Assembly (NCBI GenBank): GCA_034003585.1
Contig: JAVEYH010000057.1
Location: 1 to 22,490 of the forward strand
Reading direction: 5' to 3'
DNA from: JAPXSY01 sp034003585
GTDB lineage: Bacteria; Verrucomicrobiota; Kiritimatiellia; RFP12; UBA1067
DNA: 22,490 bases
The notes below the pieces were generated by a model that ran no database searches, was not told where the DNA came from, and saw only the letters and a list, made by a program, of their open reading frames with translations. Made by a program: the position numbers and the translations under genes. Shown here piece after piece: positions 1 to 8,038 of the stretch; within the stretch, counting starts at the first letter, position 1; each line of letters opens with the position of its first letter.

Positions 1-14
1 ATATTTTGACTGAC

Positions 15-38
15 GATTCCGATGCCGACCCCGACGTT
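15..38. repeat. Degenerate period-6 repeat at window edge
   Basis: Four consecutive hexamers (GATTCC, GATGCC, GACCCC, GACGTT) show period six. In one plus-strand frame they read as alternating Asp residues (DSDADPDV) and the frame stops at 51-53, so this could instead be the acidic C-terminal tail of a gene cut by the window start. Too little is visible to choose. Confidence 0.3.
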
Positions 39-71
39 TCCTGTCCCTTCTGATTTACGCGCCGGGTCTAT

Positions 72-114
72 AAAAAGCCCGTTTTCATTGTTTATCTCCA
101 ATAAAAACGGGCTT
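72..114 (-). terminator. Intrinsic terminator of the tRNA-Asn gene
   Basis: An 11-bp perfect stem (75-85 paired with 104-114, core AAGCCCGTTTT/AAAACGGGCTT) encloses an 18-nt loop. Read on the minus strand the stem is followed directly by a run of Ts. It lies just downstream of the minus-strand tRNA, which is the expected arrangement. On the plus strand there is no T tail, so it is directional. Confidence 0.85.
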
Positions 115-120
115 GAAAAA

Positions 121-195
121 TGGCTCCGGCGGCAGGATTCGAACCTGCGACCAATTGGTTAACAGCCAACTGCGCTACCACTGCGCTACGCCGGA
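121..195 (-). tRNA. tRNA-Asn (anticodon GTT)
   Basis: Read on the minus strand, this 75-nt gene folds as a standard cloverleaf. The acceptor stem is TCCGGCG/CGCCGGA. The D stem is GCGC/GCGC around AGTGGTA. The anticodon loop is CTGTTAA (anticodon GTT, hence Asn). The T arm is GCAGG-TTCGAAT-CCTGC. The discriminator base is G and the terminal CCA is encoded (121-123). The first anticodon-stem pair is a G-T wobble; all other stem pairs checked are canonical. A sigma70-like promoter lies upstream and an intrinsic terminator downstream, so this is a self-contained single-gene transcription unit. Confidence 0.97.
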
Positions 196-241
196 ATCGT
201 CGTTTGACACGATTGCCCCTCAAGGGGACAAAGTGGCGCAG

Positions 242-270
242 AATGTATCGGATTGGCGGAAGCTTGTCAA
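242..270 (-). promoter_or_regulatory. Sigma70-type promoter for tRNA-Asn
   Basis: On the minus strand a perfect -35 box TTGACA (265-270) is separated by exactly 17 nt from TACATT (242-247). Predicted initiation is about 40 nt upstream of the mature tRNA 5' end at 195. The short leader contains a small CCCC-TTGA-GGGG hairpin. Confidence 0.8.
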
Positions 271-364
271 TGCGCAAAGTGATCCGTTTTTGATATTGCG
301 CGGCGTTCCCTGTTTCAGGCAGAATAATGGTGTTTTTCTGCGCGCGCGAAGGCGGCCGGCCACA

Positions 365-395
365 GGGGACCGCCCCGGATGCCGGAATCCCGGGG
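365..395 (+). promoter_or_regulatory. Overlapping hairpins upstream of the FMN-binding gene
   Basis: CCCCGG (373-378) can pair with CCGGGG (390-395). The same CCCC (373-376) can instead pair with GGGG at 365-368. The two pairings exclude each other and lie 50-80 nt before the preferred start codon. In DNA this GC-rich such pairings arise easily by chance, so a regulatory role is only a possibility. Confidence 0.2.
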
Positions 396-447
396 AAGGG
401 AGGTCCGCGCCGCGTGGAAGCGTTCAAAAGGGGGTTCGATTCCGATC

Positions 448-957
448 ATGGGACGTTTTTCGATCCGGTTCCTGCTGTTTGCCTGCATGCCGGCCGCGGC
501 CTGGGCCCGCGACCCGCGGACCCCGGAAACCTATTGCCGGGAGTGGTTCGGCGAGGAGGCGCGCCTCTCCCCCCTGTCCCTCGCCAGCACCAACCTCGTC
601 GTGCACGAAGTGGCGCGCGGCGGGCAGACGGCGGGCTGGCTGTTCCGGACCGATGAGGTGCCGCCGGCCTGCAAGGGCAAGCGCGGACAGATCGCCCTGC
701 TCGTGGCGATCGGCCCCGACACCCTCATCCGGGGTGTCGCGGTCCTCGCGCACAAGGAGGACGCGCGCTATTTCAAAAAACTGAAACGCCCCTTCTTCGA
801 GCAATTCCTGCGGCGCCCGCCCTCCGGCGCCCCGGCTTTCGACGCCGTGACCGGCGCGACGTTCTCGTCGCGCGCCATCATCCGGGATGTCACGGAAAGC
901 GCCCGGAATGTGATCGCGCAGCCCGAGATCGCCGCCAAACTGAACAAAGGGGGTTGA
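448..957 (+). CDS. Secreted FMN-binding domain protein
   Basis: A 169-residue protein with an N-terminal hydrophobic signal (residues 4-19, probable cleavage around AWA-RD). A C-terminal FMN-binding domain resembles those of RnfG/NqrC and NosR-type proteins. The diagnostic motif is DAVTGATFSS (residues 132-141). In this family the last Thr of S/T-G-A-T carries FMN through a phosphoester bond formed by ApbE; here that would be Thr138. The ATG at 448 is chosen because it places the signal peptide at the N-terminus; a G-rich stretch (about 429-434) lies upstream at a rather long spacing. An in-frame ATG at 379 would add 23 charged residues before the signal and is less likely. No other Rnf or Nqr subunit is nearby, so it is probably a stand-alone extracytoplasmic redox carrier; its partner is unknown. 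An ApbE is encoded at 21056-22150. Confidence 0.85.
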   Translation: MGRFSIRFLLFACMPAAAWARDPRTPETYCREWFGEEARLSPLSLASTNLVVHEVARGGQTAGWLFRTDEVPPACKGKRGQIALLVAIGPDTLIRGVAVLAHKEDARYFKKLKRPFFEQFLRRPPSGAPAFDAVTGATFSSRAIIRDVTESARNVIAQPEIAAKLNKGG

Positions 958-982
958 CCTCCCCATCCCGTTTGCGCATACT
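954..982 (+). promoter_or_regulatory. Probable dapA promoter overlapping the upstream stop codon
   Basis: TTGACC (954-959) and CATACT (977-982) are separated by 17 nt. The -35 box contains the TGA stop of the FMN-binding gene. Predicted initiation near 989 leaves a leader of about 24 nt containing the GAGGAG ribosome-binding site (1004-1009) before the dapA ATG. Confidence 0.55.
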
Positions 983-1012
983 GACCGCAAGCAATCGACG
1001 CTTGAGGAGATT

Positions 1013-2109
1013 ATGACGCTGACAGGCACATTCACCGCTTTGGTCACCCCGTTTAACACGGACGGCAGCGTGGATTATTCCGCGCTGCGCGCACTGGTGC
1101 AGTGGCAGGTCGAGAACGGCGTCACCGGTCTCGTGCCGGTCGGCACCACGGGCGAATCGCCCACCCTGGAGATCGACGAGCACATCCGCGTCATCGCCGT
1201 CACGGCCGAGGCGGCCGCGGGCCGCGCGGTGATCCTCGCGGGCACCGGCGCCAACGCCACCTCCGAGGCGATCGAACTCACGCGCCAGGTGCTCGACGCG
1301 GGCGTGCAGGCCACGCTGCAGGTGACGCCCTACTACAACAAGCCCAACGCCGAGGGCCTCTTCCGCCATTTCGCCGCGGTGGCGGACCTGGGGCTGCCGG
1401 TCGTGCTGTACAACGTGCCGGGCCGGGCCGGGCGCGAGATCCCGCTGGAGGTGGTGATCCGCCTCGCCTCGCATCCGAACGTGGCCGCGATCAAGGAGGC
1501 CGCGGGCAGCGTCGACCGCGTCAGCGCCATCCGGGACGCCTGCGAGCTGCCGGTGCTCTCGGGCGACGACAGCCTGGCGCTGCCCATGATCAGCGTGGGC
1601 GCGTGCGGGGTGATCAGCGTGGCCTCGAATGTGATCCCGAAGGAGATGTCCGCGCTCGTGCGGCTCGCCCTCGCCAACGATCTGACCGGCGCGCGCGAGC
1701 TGCACCGGACCTACTATCCGCTTTTCCGCGACCTGTTCCTCGACACCAACCCGATCCCGGTCAAGACCGCGCTGGCGCTGATGAACCGTGTGGGGCCGAC
1801 CTTCCGTCTGCCGCTGTGCGAACCGTCGGAGAAGGTCCGCGCGCAGCTNNNNNNNNNNNNNNNNNNNNNNNNNNNNNNNNNNNNNNNNNNNNNNNNNNNN
1901 NNNNNNNNNNNNNNNNNNNNNNNNNNNNNNNNNNNNNNNNNNNNNNNNTTTTCCGCGACCTGTTCCTCGACACCAACCCGATCCCGGTCAAGACCGCGCT
2001 GGCGCTGATGAACCGTGTGGGGCCGACCTTCCGTCTGCCGCTGTGCGAACCGTCGGAGAAGGTCCGCGCGCAGCTCGTGCGGACCCTGACCAGCCTGAAC
2101 CTGGTGTGA
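1013..2109 (+). CDS. dapA: 4-hydroxy-tetrahydrodipicolinate synthase (interrupted by assembly gap)
   Basis: DapA condenses pyruvate with aspartate semialdehyde, the first committed step of the diaminopimelate/lysine pathway, in the cytoplasm. Family residues are all present at E. coli-like positions. GTTGES carries Thr45/Thr46. Tyr107 lies in TPYYNKP and Tyr133 in LYNVPGR. The Schiff-base lysine is Lys161 in AAIKEAAGS. GAGGAG lies 3 nt before the ATG. The frame is broken as shown: 100 Ns (1849-1948) are followed by an exact copy of the 127 bases before them. Removing one copy plus the Ns (227 bp) joins 1013-1848 to 2076-2109 in frame and gives 289 residues ending LTSLNLV, close to the usual size of about 292. 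The gene is therefore intact in the organism. dapB follows 60 nt downstream. Confidence 0.95.
1722..2075. other. Scaffold gap flanked by a duplicated 127-bp contig end
   Basis: Bases 1722-1848 and 1949-2075 are identical over 127 nt and bracket exactly 100 Ns (1849-1948). A round 100-N spacer is the convention for a gap of unknown size. A 127-bp overlap equals a commonly used maximum k-mer length in de Bruijn assemblers. The true sequence is almost certainly one copy with no gap. This is an assembly artefact, not a biological repeat. Confidence 0.95.
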
Positions 2110-2169
2110 CGGCCCGGTGGCCCGGTCCACGTGCCCACCAAACCTGACGAAGAAACGGATTGCTGAACT

Positions 2170-2979
2170 ATGAAGATCGCGATTCTCGGAGCCGCCGGCC
2201 GCATGGGCCAGAACCTGCTGCGGTGCGCGGAAAAGCTCGGCGCCTGCCAAATCGCCGCCGCGACCGAATGCCCCGGCCATCCGCTGCTGGGCCAGCCGGT
2301 GCGGCAGGCCTTCGGCCTGACGGCGGAAAACATCCCGGAGACGCTGCGCGTCACGGAGACGTGGCCGGAGGACGCGGAGGCGGTGATTGATTTCACGTTT
2401 CACACGACGGTGACCGGCAACCTCGCCCGCGCGGTCGCATGCCGCCAGGCGTACGTGCTCGGCACCACAGGGTTCACCGAAGCCGAGCGGCAGACGATCC
2501 TGGCCGCCACGCGGCAGATTCCCATGGTCTGGGCACCCAACATGAGTCTGGGCGTGAACCTGCTGCTCGAACTGGTGCGGCGCGCGGCTTCGGTGCTGGG
2601 GCCGGAGTACGACGCGGAGATCGTGGAGATCCACCACCGCCGCAAGAAGGACGCGCCCAGCGGCACGGCGCTCGGCCTCGCCGAGGCGCTGGCCCAAGGC
2701 CGCGGCGTGAAACTCGATGAGGTCGCCTGCTACGGGCGCCAGGGCATCCCCGGCGAACGCCCGGAGGGCGAGATCGCGGTCCACGCCCTGCGCGGCGGGA
2801 GCGTGGTCGGTGACCATACCGTGCTCTTCCTCGCCGACGAGGAGCGTATCGAACTCACGCACCGGGCCAACAGCCGGGAATCCTTCGCCGCGGGCGCGTT
2901 GCGCGCCGCGCTCTGGCTCGAAGGCCGCCCCGCGGGCCTCTACACCATGCGGCACGTGCTCGGATTCGAATCCGTGTGA
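2170..2979 (+). CDS. dapB: 4-hydroxy-tetrahydrodipicolinate reductase
   Basis: DapB reduces the DapA product with NAD(P)H, the next step of the diaminopimelate pathway. The 269-residue protein has the typical length. The N-terminal Rossmann motif is GAAGRMG (7-13). The hinge segments GTTGFTEAE (98-106) and APNMSLGVNLL (122-132) are present. The signature EIHHRRKKDAPSGTA (153-167) contains the proton-donor pair His155/His156, Lys160 and the SGT substrate loop. The ATG at 2170 is not preceded by a strong ribosome-binding site (only a weak GAAGAAACGGA), so translation may depend on dapA. folK begins 19 nt after the stop, consistent with a dapA-dapB-folK transcription unit. Confidence 0.96.
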   Translation: MKIAILGAAGRMGQNLLRCAEKLGACQIAAATECPGHPLLGQPVRQAFGLTAENIPETLRVTETWPEDAEAVIDFTFHTTVTGNLARAVACRQAYVLGTTGFTEAERQTILAATRQIPMVWAPNMSLGVNLLLELVRRAASVLGPEYDAEIVEIHHRRKKDAPSGTALGLAEALAQGRGVKLDEVACYGRQGIPGERPEGEIAVHALRGGSVVGDHTVLFLADEERIELTHRANSRESFAAGALRAALWLEGRPAGLYTMRHVLGFESV

Positions 2980-2998
2980 CGCCGCGCAAGCCTCCGCC

Positions 2999-3505
2999 AT
3001 GGCACACCCGCGCGAAGCCATCCTCTCCCTGGGCAGCAATCTCGGCGACCGCCGCACGGCGCTGGAGCGGGCGTGCGCGGCGCTGGCGGAGGAGCCCGGC
3101 CTCCGGATCCTGGAGCGTTCCCCGATCTACGAGACCGAACCGGTCGGCGTGCCGGCGGAGGACGCCGGAAAACTTTTTCTCAACCAGGTGGTGATCGTTT
3201 CGACCGGCCGCTCTCCCGAAGCGCTCTTGGATGCGGCGCACGCGATTGAGGCGCGCGCAGGACGCACGCGCGACGGCGCGCGCGGTGCGGCGCGCGCGCT
3301 GGACATCGACCTCATCGCCTTCGGCGCGGAGCGCCGGAACGCGCCGGAGCTGACGCTGCCGCACCCGCGCGCGCGCGAACGGCGTTTCGTGCTCCAGCCG
3401 CTCGCGGACCTGAGGCCCGGCCTCGTCCTGCCCGGCGAGTCCCGGAGCGTCGCGGAACTGCTCCGCGGCCTGCCCGACACGCCGCGCGTGCGCCGCACCG
3501 GATGA
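2999..3505 (+). CDS. folK: 2-amino-4-hydroxy-6-hydroxymethyldihydropteridine diphosphokinase (HPPK)
   Basis: HPPK transfers pyrophosphate from ATP to the pterin in folate biosynthesis. The 168-residue protein matches the family length. Visible motifs are the N-terminal LSLGSNLGDR (9-18), YETEPVG (44-50) with FLNQVV (60-65), the magnesium-binding aspartates of LDIDLI (Asp102 and Asp104) and LPHPRARERRFVLQPLAD (120-137). The segment just before the Mg motif reads AAR where GPR is common; the Arg is kept. The ATG at 2999 starts immediately before the first conserved strand; no strong ribosome-binding site is visible. It lies 19 nt after dapB and ends 25 nt from the convergent oxidoreductase gene. 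I see no hairpin terminator in that gap, only a direct repeat of ACGCCGGG. Confidence 0.94.
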   Translation: MAHPREAILSLGSNLGDRRTALERACAALAEEPGLRILERSPIYETEPVGVPAEDAGKLFLNQVVIVSTGRSPEALLDAAHAIEARAGRTRDGARGAARALDIDLIAFGAERRNAPELTLPHPRARERRFVLQPLADLRPGLVLPGESRSVAELLRGLPDTPRVRRTG

Positions 3506-3530
3506 CGCCGGGACGCACGCCAACGCCGGG

Positions 3531-4802
3531 TCACACCAGCGACCACGGCCCCCGCGGCGCGCGCCCGAGCAGGGCTTCGGCGGCGACGTCCTCCAGAATC
3601 CGCTCGCGGTCCGGATCCCACCTGATTTTCCGTCCGGTGAGCATGGCGATCTGTCCGAGATGCCCGATGCTCGCGGAACGGTGCGCCACCTCGGCGGGCG
3701 AGAGGGTGGTCGCGCGCGTCTTCACGCAATCGATGAAGTTGCGCTGGTGACCGGGGCTGCGCAGGCGCAACTCCCCGGGCTCGATGCGGCTGTCGCGGAT
3801 TTCCGGCGTGGACGCATCGAACCGGCCGCGGTTCACCCAGACCCAGTCGCCGTTCTCCCCGTACCAGGTGGTGCCGCTTTTGACCTGCGTGCTGTCGGCC
3901 ACCGTCATTTCGACCCCGTCGGCATAGCGGCAGGAGAAGCGGTAGGTTTTGGGCGAATCGAAAATACCGTCGGCCTCGAACGGCGCGTATCCCTCGAACG
4001 CGACCGGACCCGACGTGTCGCGGTCCAGTCCCCACTGCGCGATATCGGCGTGGTGGCCGATCCAATCCATCATCTGTCCCCCGCCCCAGTCCAGAACCCA
4101 GCGCCAATCCCAGTCGGCGACGCCCTGGTAGGGCCGGTACGGCGCCGGGCCGAGCCAGAAATCCCAATCCAGGCCTTCGGGAACCGGCGCCCGCGGATCG
4201 ACCGGTTTTCTGGGGCGCCCGCCCGGAGGCAGTCCGACCTCGACCCGCGCGATTTTCCCGATCCGCCCGTTGCGCACCAGTTCCACCGCGCGCCGCATCT
4301 CGCCGGACGAGCGCTGCCAGCTTCCGGTCTGCCAGATCCGCCCGTGCTGCCGCACGGCGTTCACCAGGGCCCGCCCCTCGCGCAGGTCATGTGTGAAGGG
4401 CTTCTCGCCGTAGATGTCCTTGCCGTGGCGGGCCGCGAAGGTGCCCACATAGGCGTGCCAGTGGTCAGGCGTGGCGATCATCACCGCATCGATGTCGCCG
4501 CGGGTGCAGACCTCGCGGAAATCCCTGACCGTCAGACAGTCGCGGTTGCCGTACTGCGCGTCCACCTTCTGTTTCGCCTGTTCCGTCTTTTTGGTGTTGA
4601 CGTCGCAAACCAGGCGGACGGTCACATCCTCCAGGCCGAGAAAGGACTTCATGTTTCCCTGCCCCATGCCGCCGACGCCGATCATGGCCAGGGTGATGCG
4701 GTTACTTGGCGCGTTCTGACCGAGCACCCGCGCGGGCACGATGCTGAATACGGCGGCGGAAGCCGCGCCCGCCTTGAGAAACCTTCTGCGTGAACCAACC
4801 AT
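3531..4802 (-). CDS. Tat-exported Gfo/Idh/MocA family oxidoreductase
   Basis: This 423-residue protein starts with a twin-arginine signal (SRRRFLKAGAASAAVF, residues 4-19), so it is probably folded with its cofactor in the cytoplasm and then exported. A Rossmann fold follows with GVGGMG (42-47), the TPDHWH motif (111-116) and the EKP motif (133-135) typical of Gfo/Idh/MocA NAD(P)-dependent sugar or inositol dehydrogenases. The C-terminal substrate domain is rich in Trp and Asp. The start at 4802 is chosen over an in-frame ATG at 4829 because it has AGAGAGG at 6 nt spacing and puts the Tat motif at the N-terminus. It lies 39 nt downstream of the ThuA-domain gene on the same strand, so the two are probably co-transcribed. 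The substrate cannot be read from sequence; oxidation of a sugar hydroxyl is inferred. Confidence 0.92.
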   Translation of the reverse strand: MVGSRRRFLKAGAASAAVFSIVPARVLGQNAPSNRITLAMIGVGGMGQGNMKSFLGLEDVTVRLVCDVNTKKTEQAKQKVDAQYGNRDCLTVRDFREVCTRGDIDAVMIATPDHWHAYVGTFAARHGKDIYGEKPFTHDLREGRALVNAVRQHGRIWQTGSWQRSSGEMRRAVELVRNGRIGKIARVEVGLPPGGRPRKPVDPRAPVPEGLDWDFWLGPAPYRPYQGVADWDWRWVLDWGGGQMMDWIGHHADIAQWGLDRDTSGPVAFEGYAPFEADGIFDSPKTYRFSCRYADGVEMTVADSTQVKSGTTWYGENGDWVWVNRGRFDASTPEIRDSRIEPGELRLRSPGHQRNFIDCVKTRATTLSPAEVAHRSASIGHLGQIAMLTGRKIRWDPDRERILEDVAAEALLGRAPRGPWSLV

Positions 4803-4841
4803 GAGGCACCTCTCTTTTTTGCACGACACAACGTTCCGGGG

Positions 4842-7800
4842 TCAGCGCAACGACCCGGCAACCTGCCGGATCTCCGCAGCCTTCTTGGGGTCGAATCCGG
4901 CCGTGACCTGGATCTCATGAATGGACCAGTGCTTGCCGGGACGCCCGCCGGTGGTCACGATCTTGAGGTGGCGCCCCTGCGCCAGCATCGGAATGACGGT
5001 CTTGCCCCTCTGCGTGCCGTCCCCCTTGGCCACCGGCCCCTGCCACGTTTTGCCGTCGTTCGAGATCAGGACCTCAAACCCGTTCGGCGTGTCGCTGCCT
5101 GATCTGGCGGTGTCGAGGACAACCTGCGACACGCAGAGATTCTCCCCGAGATCCAGCGTGAACCACATGCCCTTTTCCGAAGCGCAGTTGGACGACCAGC
5201 GCGTTTCGGGTTTCCGGTCAAAGGCTTTCGCCGCGTCGGCGGCGCCGTGCGAGGCGTTCGCCCGCCACAGGGATGGCGCGATCTCACGCTGGGCCTGGTC
5301 GGCACGGGGTTTCACCTTCCCGTCATAGAACCGGAGATAGAGGCGCTTGGCGGAGGGCCCGCAGGCGGCATCGTCAAACAGCGTTTGCAAAACCGGAAAG
5401 AGCCCGAGCCCGTCACGGAGGAACATCGCTTCGGCCACACTCTCACGCCCCTTGTCATCGGGAGCGGTCCGCAGCAGATCGAGGAACCGCCCGCGCGCCT
5501 CCGCGCCGGCATGCGCGGAGACGAGTTTGACCGCGCCGCGCAGGGCGACGTGGCGGAGCCGCGCGTCCGGTTGCGCGCTCACCGCCTCTTTCAGCACAGG
5601 GTAGGGCCGCATGTCCGTCCAGTCGGCCAGCGCGCGCAACGCGGCCTCGCGCACACCGGCGTCCTTTTCCTTCAGAGCCGTTGCGAGCGGCGCGACAAAG
5701 GCGGGATCGCGATAAACGGACATCAGGGCGATCAGCGCGTTCCGTGCCGGCACGCCGAGAGCCTCCCCTTCCCACGCGTCCAGAAGGGCAACGGCGCGGG
5801 CGGCCGGACCGGCCCGTTTTCCCGCAGCCTGAAGAGCCGCTTCCGCCTGCACGCGCTCCTCGGCCTGAAGCGAACGCAGTTCAGCAAGCAGCGTCGCGTA
5901 CGCCTGACGGTCGGCCAGGAGGCCGAGCGTTTTCCACGCCTCTTTCCGGACTTCGGCGCGCTCTGACCGGAGAAGGGGCTTGATCCGCGGCAGCAGCGCA
6001 ACCTCGCCGCGCTCGCCCAGCAGGGGCAGCACCCGCGCCTGAACCGCGGGGTCATCGCCTGCCCACTCCAGCAGTGCCGCGCCCGCCCCGGGCGCGCGCA
6101 TCGCCAGCAGCGCCTCGCGGGCGGCCTGGCCCGCCGCGCCCTCGCGCGTGAGGAACGCGGCCATCGCCGGAACCTCCCCGCGGCCGCCCAGGCTGCCCAG
6201 CGCGCGCAACGCGGCCGCGACGACCGCCTCCTGATCCCCCGCCAGTTTCGCCGCCACATCGCCGGCGTACGCGCGGGCGCCCCGCTCGGCCAGCTTGGCG
6301 AGAAGCGCCACCTGATCCGCGGGCGCGGCGGTTTCGAGCGCGGCCGCGAGTTTGCGCAGCGGCACACGGTCAGCCGCGCGCACCAGAGTCTGCCGGACCT
6401 GCGGGCAGGCGTCCGCCATCCCCTCGGCAAAGAACCCGCGGTCGGCGCGCAGCAGCACGCGGGCCGCGGCGGCGCGCACCGGGGAGGGGGTTCCGGCATT
6501 CGCGAACAGCGGACGCGCCGCGCGCGCGGCGGCACGCTGACCGCCCTGTTCCGCGAGGGTGCCGAGGCAGGCCGCAAGCGCCGTGAGGCGCACCGGTTCC
6601 AGCGCGGGCCGCACGGGGTTCTGCAGGGCCGCGAGCGCGGTTTTGTCACCGATCCGCCCCAGGCCGGCGAGCGCGGCCGCGGCCACCCGTTCCTCGGCAT
6701 CCGCCGCGTAGGGCGCGATGGCCGCAGCCTCGCGGCGCAGCGCCAAGGCGTTAAGCAGCGCGCAGCGCAGCTCCGGTCCGGCAACCGGGACGGCCCGCGA
6801 CAACGCGCGGGAGGCCGCTTTCCCCGGGGTCGCGGCCAGCAGCGTACCCGCCGCCTCGCGCGTTTCCGGAATCGCGAGGCAGGCCGTGAGCGCGTCAACC
6901 GGCACCGGTGCGCCTGCGGCGGCCAGCGCCCGCAGCACGGCCTGCCGCCCGTGCGGCGACACCCCGTTCTCCTTGAGCAGGCCGTTCAGCATGGCGCGGT
7001 TGGCGGCATCGGCGGCGGGGTGTCCGGTACGGGTGAGGATATCCTGCAAAGCATGCGCGACCTCGGCCGCGGTGAGGTCCGTAGCGGCACGCACGCGAGC
7101 CAGATCCGCGGCGCGTAACCCGGAAGGCGTATCATCCGCCCGAAGGTCGCCAAGGGCATACTGCACGCCGTCGAGAAGATGGGTCAGCGTGGCGCGGTCA
7201 AGGAAGGCGCGCTGATCATGTCCGAACGAGGTGTAGAAAACGCGGCCCCGGCCGTACGGGCGGATCCAGGAAACCGCGTAGTCGTTGTCGGCGCGGCGCT
7301 GGCCCGCCGCCGCGGCGGTCGCCGCGTGGGAGAGGTCGAGCGAGACGAGGACGCGCAGTTTGGCGCGGTTGTAGAAAGGCGACTGCTGCTGGTAGATCTC
7401 GTCCCCGAACAGGAACCCCCGGCCGCCGAAGGCCCGGTTGAGCGGATGGTCCGGCTCGTCCACGTTGAAGGCCCACATGCCGCCGCCGCCCCAGGGGTGG
7501 CCCCAGAAGCGGCCGCCGACCATTTCGGCCGCCTGTTCGGCGTGGTAGAAGTTGTCGGCGCCGGCATGGATCACGGCCAGGCCTTTGCCGGAACGGACGA
7601 ACTCCGTCAGCGCGGGCTCGAGGAAGCGGTGTTGCCGCGTGTCCAGGGCCGTGGTGTTGTTGAGCACGAGCGCGTCATACCGGGCGAGACGTTCGGGCGT
7701 CAGGGCCTCGTACTCGCGCGCGAAATCGGCTGTGAACGCGCGGGTCCGGGCGGCGGCGATCTCCAGCGCGCGATTGCCGTATTCGATCGCCCGGCCGTGG

Positions 7801-8003
7801 ACAAAGCCCTCGCAGCGCCAGAACACGAGGATGCGGCGCGACCGGGACGACCGGGCCGGAACCCATGTCTCCACCAGCTCGCCAATCCGTTCGGCGTCGG
7901 CCTGCGGAACGGGGGTGAGCGTTTGGGCGGGCACGGCGAGTGCCGCGCCGCTGATGGCGCACACGATGAGCAGCGCGCGCCGGAAACCGTTGTGTTCTCG
8001 CAT
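4842..8003 (-). CDS. Secreted ThuA domain / HEAT-repeat / F5-8C (discoidin) protein
   Basis: A 1053-residue exported protein with three parts. A Sec signal peptide covers residues 1-26 (cleavage near VPA-QT). A ThuA-like domain of class I glutamine amidotransferase fold covers about 57-285; it shows FWRCEGFVHG (61-70), GKGLAVIHAGADNFYH (139-154), DHPL (185-188), GDEIY (200-204) and GRGRVFYTSFGH (251-262). A long Ala/Leu-rich helical-repeat stretch (about 295-890) has the look of HEAT repeats. A C-terminal F5/8 type C domain (about 912-1035) includes AFDRKPETRWSS and FTLDLGE and is expected to bind carbohydrate. GGAAGGGA lies about 6 nt before the ATG. In rhizobia ThuA and the Gfo-family ThuB act together on 3-keto-disaccharides; here a ThuA-domain protein and a Gfo-family protein are adjacent and both exported. 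Catalytic activity of this ThuA domain is not established. Confidence 0.92.
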   Translation of the reverse strand: MREHNGFRRALLIVCAISGAALAVPAQTLTPVPQADAERIGELVETWVPARSSRSRRILVFWRCEGFVHGRAIEYGNRALEIAAARTRAFTADFAREYEALTPERLARYDALVLNNTTALDTRQHRFLEPALTEFVRSGKGLAVIHAGADNFYHAEQAAEMVGGRFWGHPWGGGGMWAFNVDEPDHPLNRAFGGRGFLFGDEIYQQQSPFYNRAKLRVLVSLDLSHAATAAAAGQRRADNDYAVSWIRPYGRGRVFYTSFGHDQRAFLDRATLTHLLDGVQYALGDLRADDTPSGLRAADLARVRAATDLTAAEVAHALQDILTRTGHPAADAANRAMLNGLLKENGVSPHGRQAVLRALAAAGAPVPVDALTACLAIPETREAAGTLLAATPGKAASRALSRAVPVAGPELRCALLNALALRREAAAIAPYAADAEERVAAAALAGLGRIGDKTALAALQNPVRPALEPVRLTALAACLGTLAEQGGQRAAARAARPLFANAGTPSPVRAAAARVLLRADRGFFAEGMADACPQVRQTLVRAADRVPLRKLAAALETAAPADQVALLAKLAERGARAYAGDVAAKLAGDQEAVVAAALRALGSLGGRGEVPAMAAFLTREGAAGQAAREALLAMRAPGAGAALLEWAGDDPAVQARVLPLLGERGEVALLPRIKPLLRSERAEVRKEAWKTLGLLADRQAYATLLAELRSLQAEERVQAEAALQAAGKRAGPAARAVALLDAWEGEALGVPARNALIALMSVYRDPAFVAPLATALKEKDAGVREAALRALADWTDMRPYPVLKEAVSAQPDARLRHVALRGAVKLVSAHAGAEARGRFLDLLRTAPDDKGRESVAEAMFLRDGLGLFPVLQTLFDDAACGPSAKRLYLRFYDGKVKPRADQAQREIAPSLWRANASHGAADAAKAFDRKPETRWSSNCASEKGMWFTLDLGENLCVSQVVLDTARSGSDTPNGFEVLISNDGKTWQGPVAKGDGTQRGKTVIPMLAQGRHLKIVTTGGRPGKHWSIHEIQVTAGFDPKKAAEIRQVAGSLR

Positions 8004-8032
8004 GACAATCCCTTCCGATTACCTTGTAGGTT

Positions 8033-8038
8033 AGTATA
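8033..8038 (-). promoter_or_regulatory. Probable -10 box for the thuA-type operon
   Basis: TATACT on the minus strand, 30 nt before the start codon, leaves a short leader with the GGAAGGGA ribosome-binding site. The -35 position 17 nt upstream (TAACGG) is poor, which would fit an activator-dependent promoter. A TAGGT direct repeat at 8027-8031 and 8037-8041, one helical turn apart, overlaps it and might be a regulator site. Confidence 0.4.

Noticed and set aside
264..294. Plus-strand promoter for the FMN-binding gene sharing its -35 with the tRNA promoter (TTGTCA, TTTGAT)
   Set aside because: The spacer is 19 nt and the -10 box is a 4-of-6 match; too weak to claim.
379..447. Upstream ATG as start of the FMN-binding protein
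   Set aside because: It would put 23 mostly charged residues in front of the signal peptide and has no well-placed ribosome-binding site.
1013..2008. dapA as a frameshifted pseudogene
   Set aside because: The frame change comes only from the 100 Ns and the duplicated 127 bp; the single-copy sequence is intact.
1714..3057. Minus-strand frame spanning the N gap, dapB and the start of folK
   Set aside because: It reads through unknown bases and is antisense to two confident genes.
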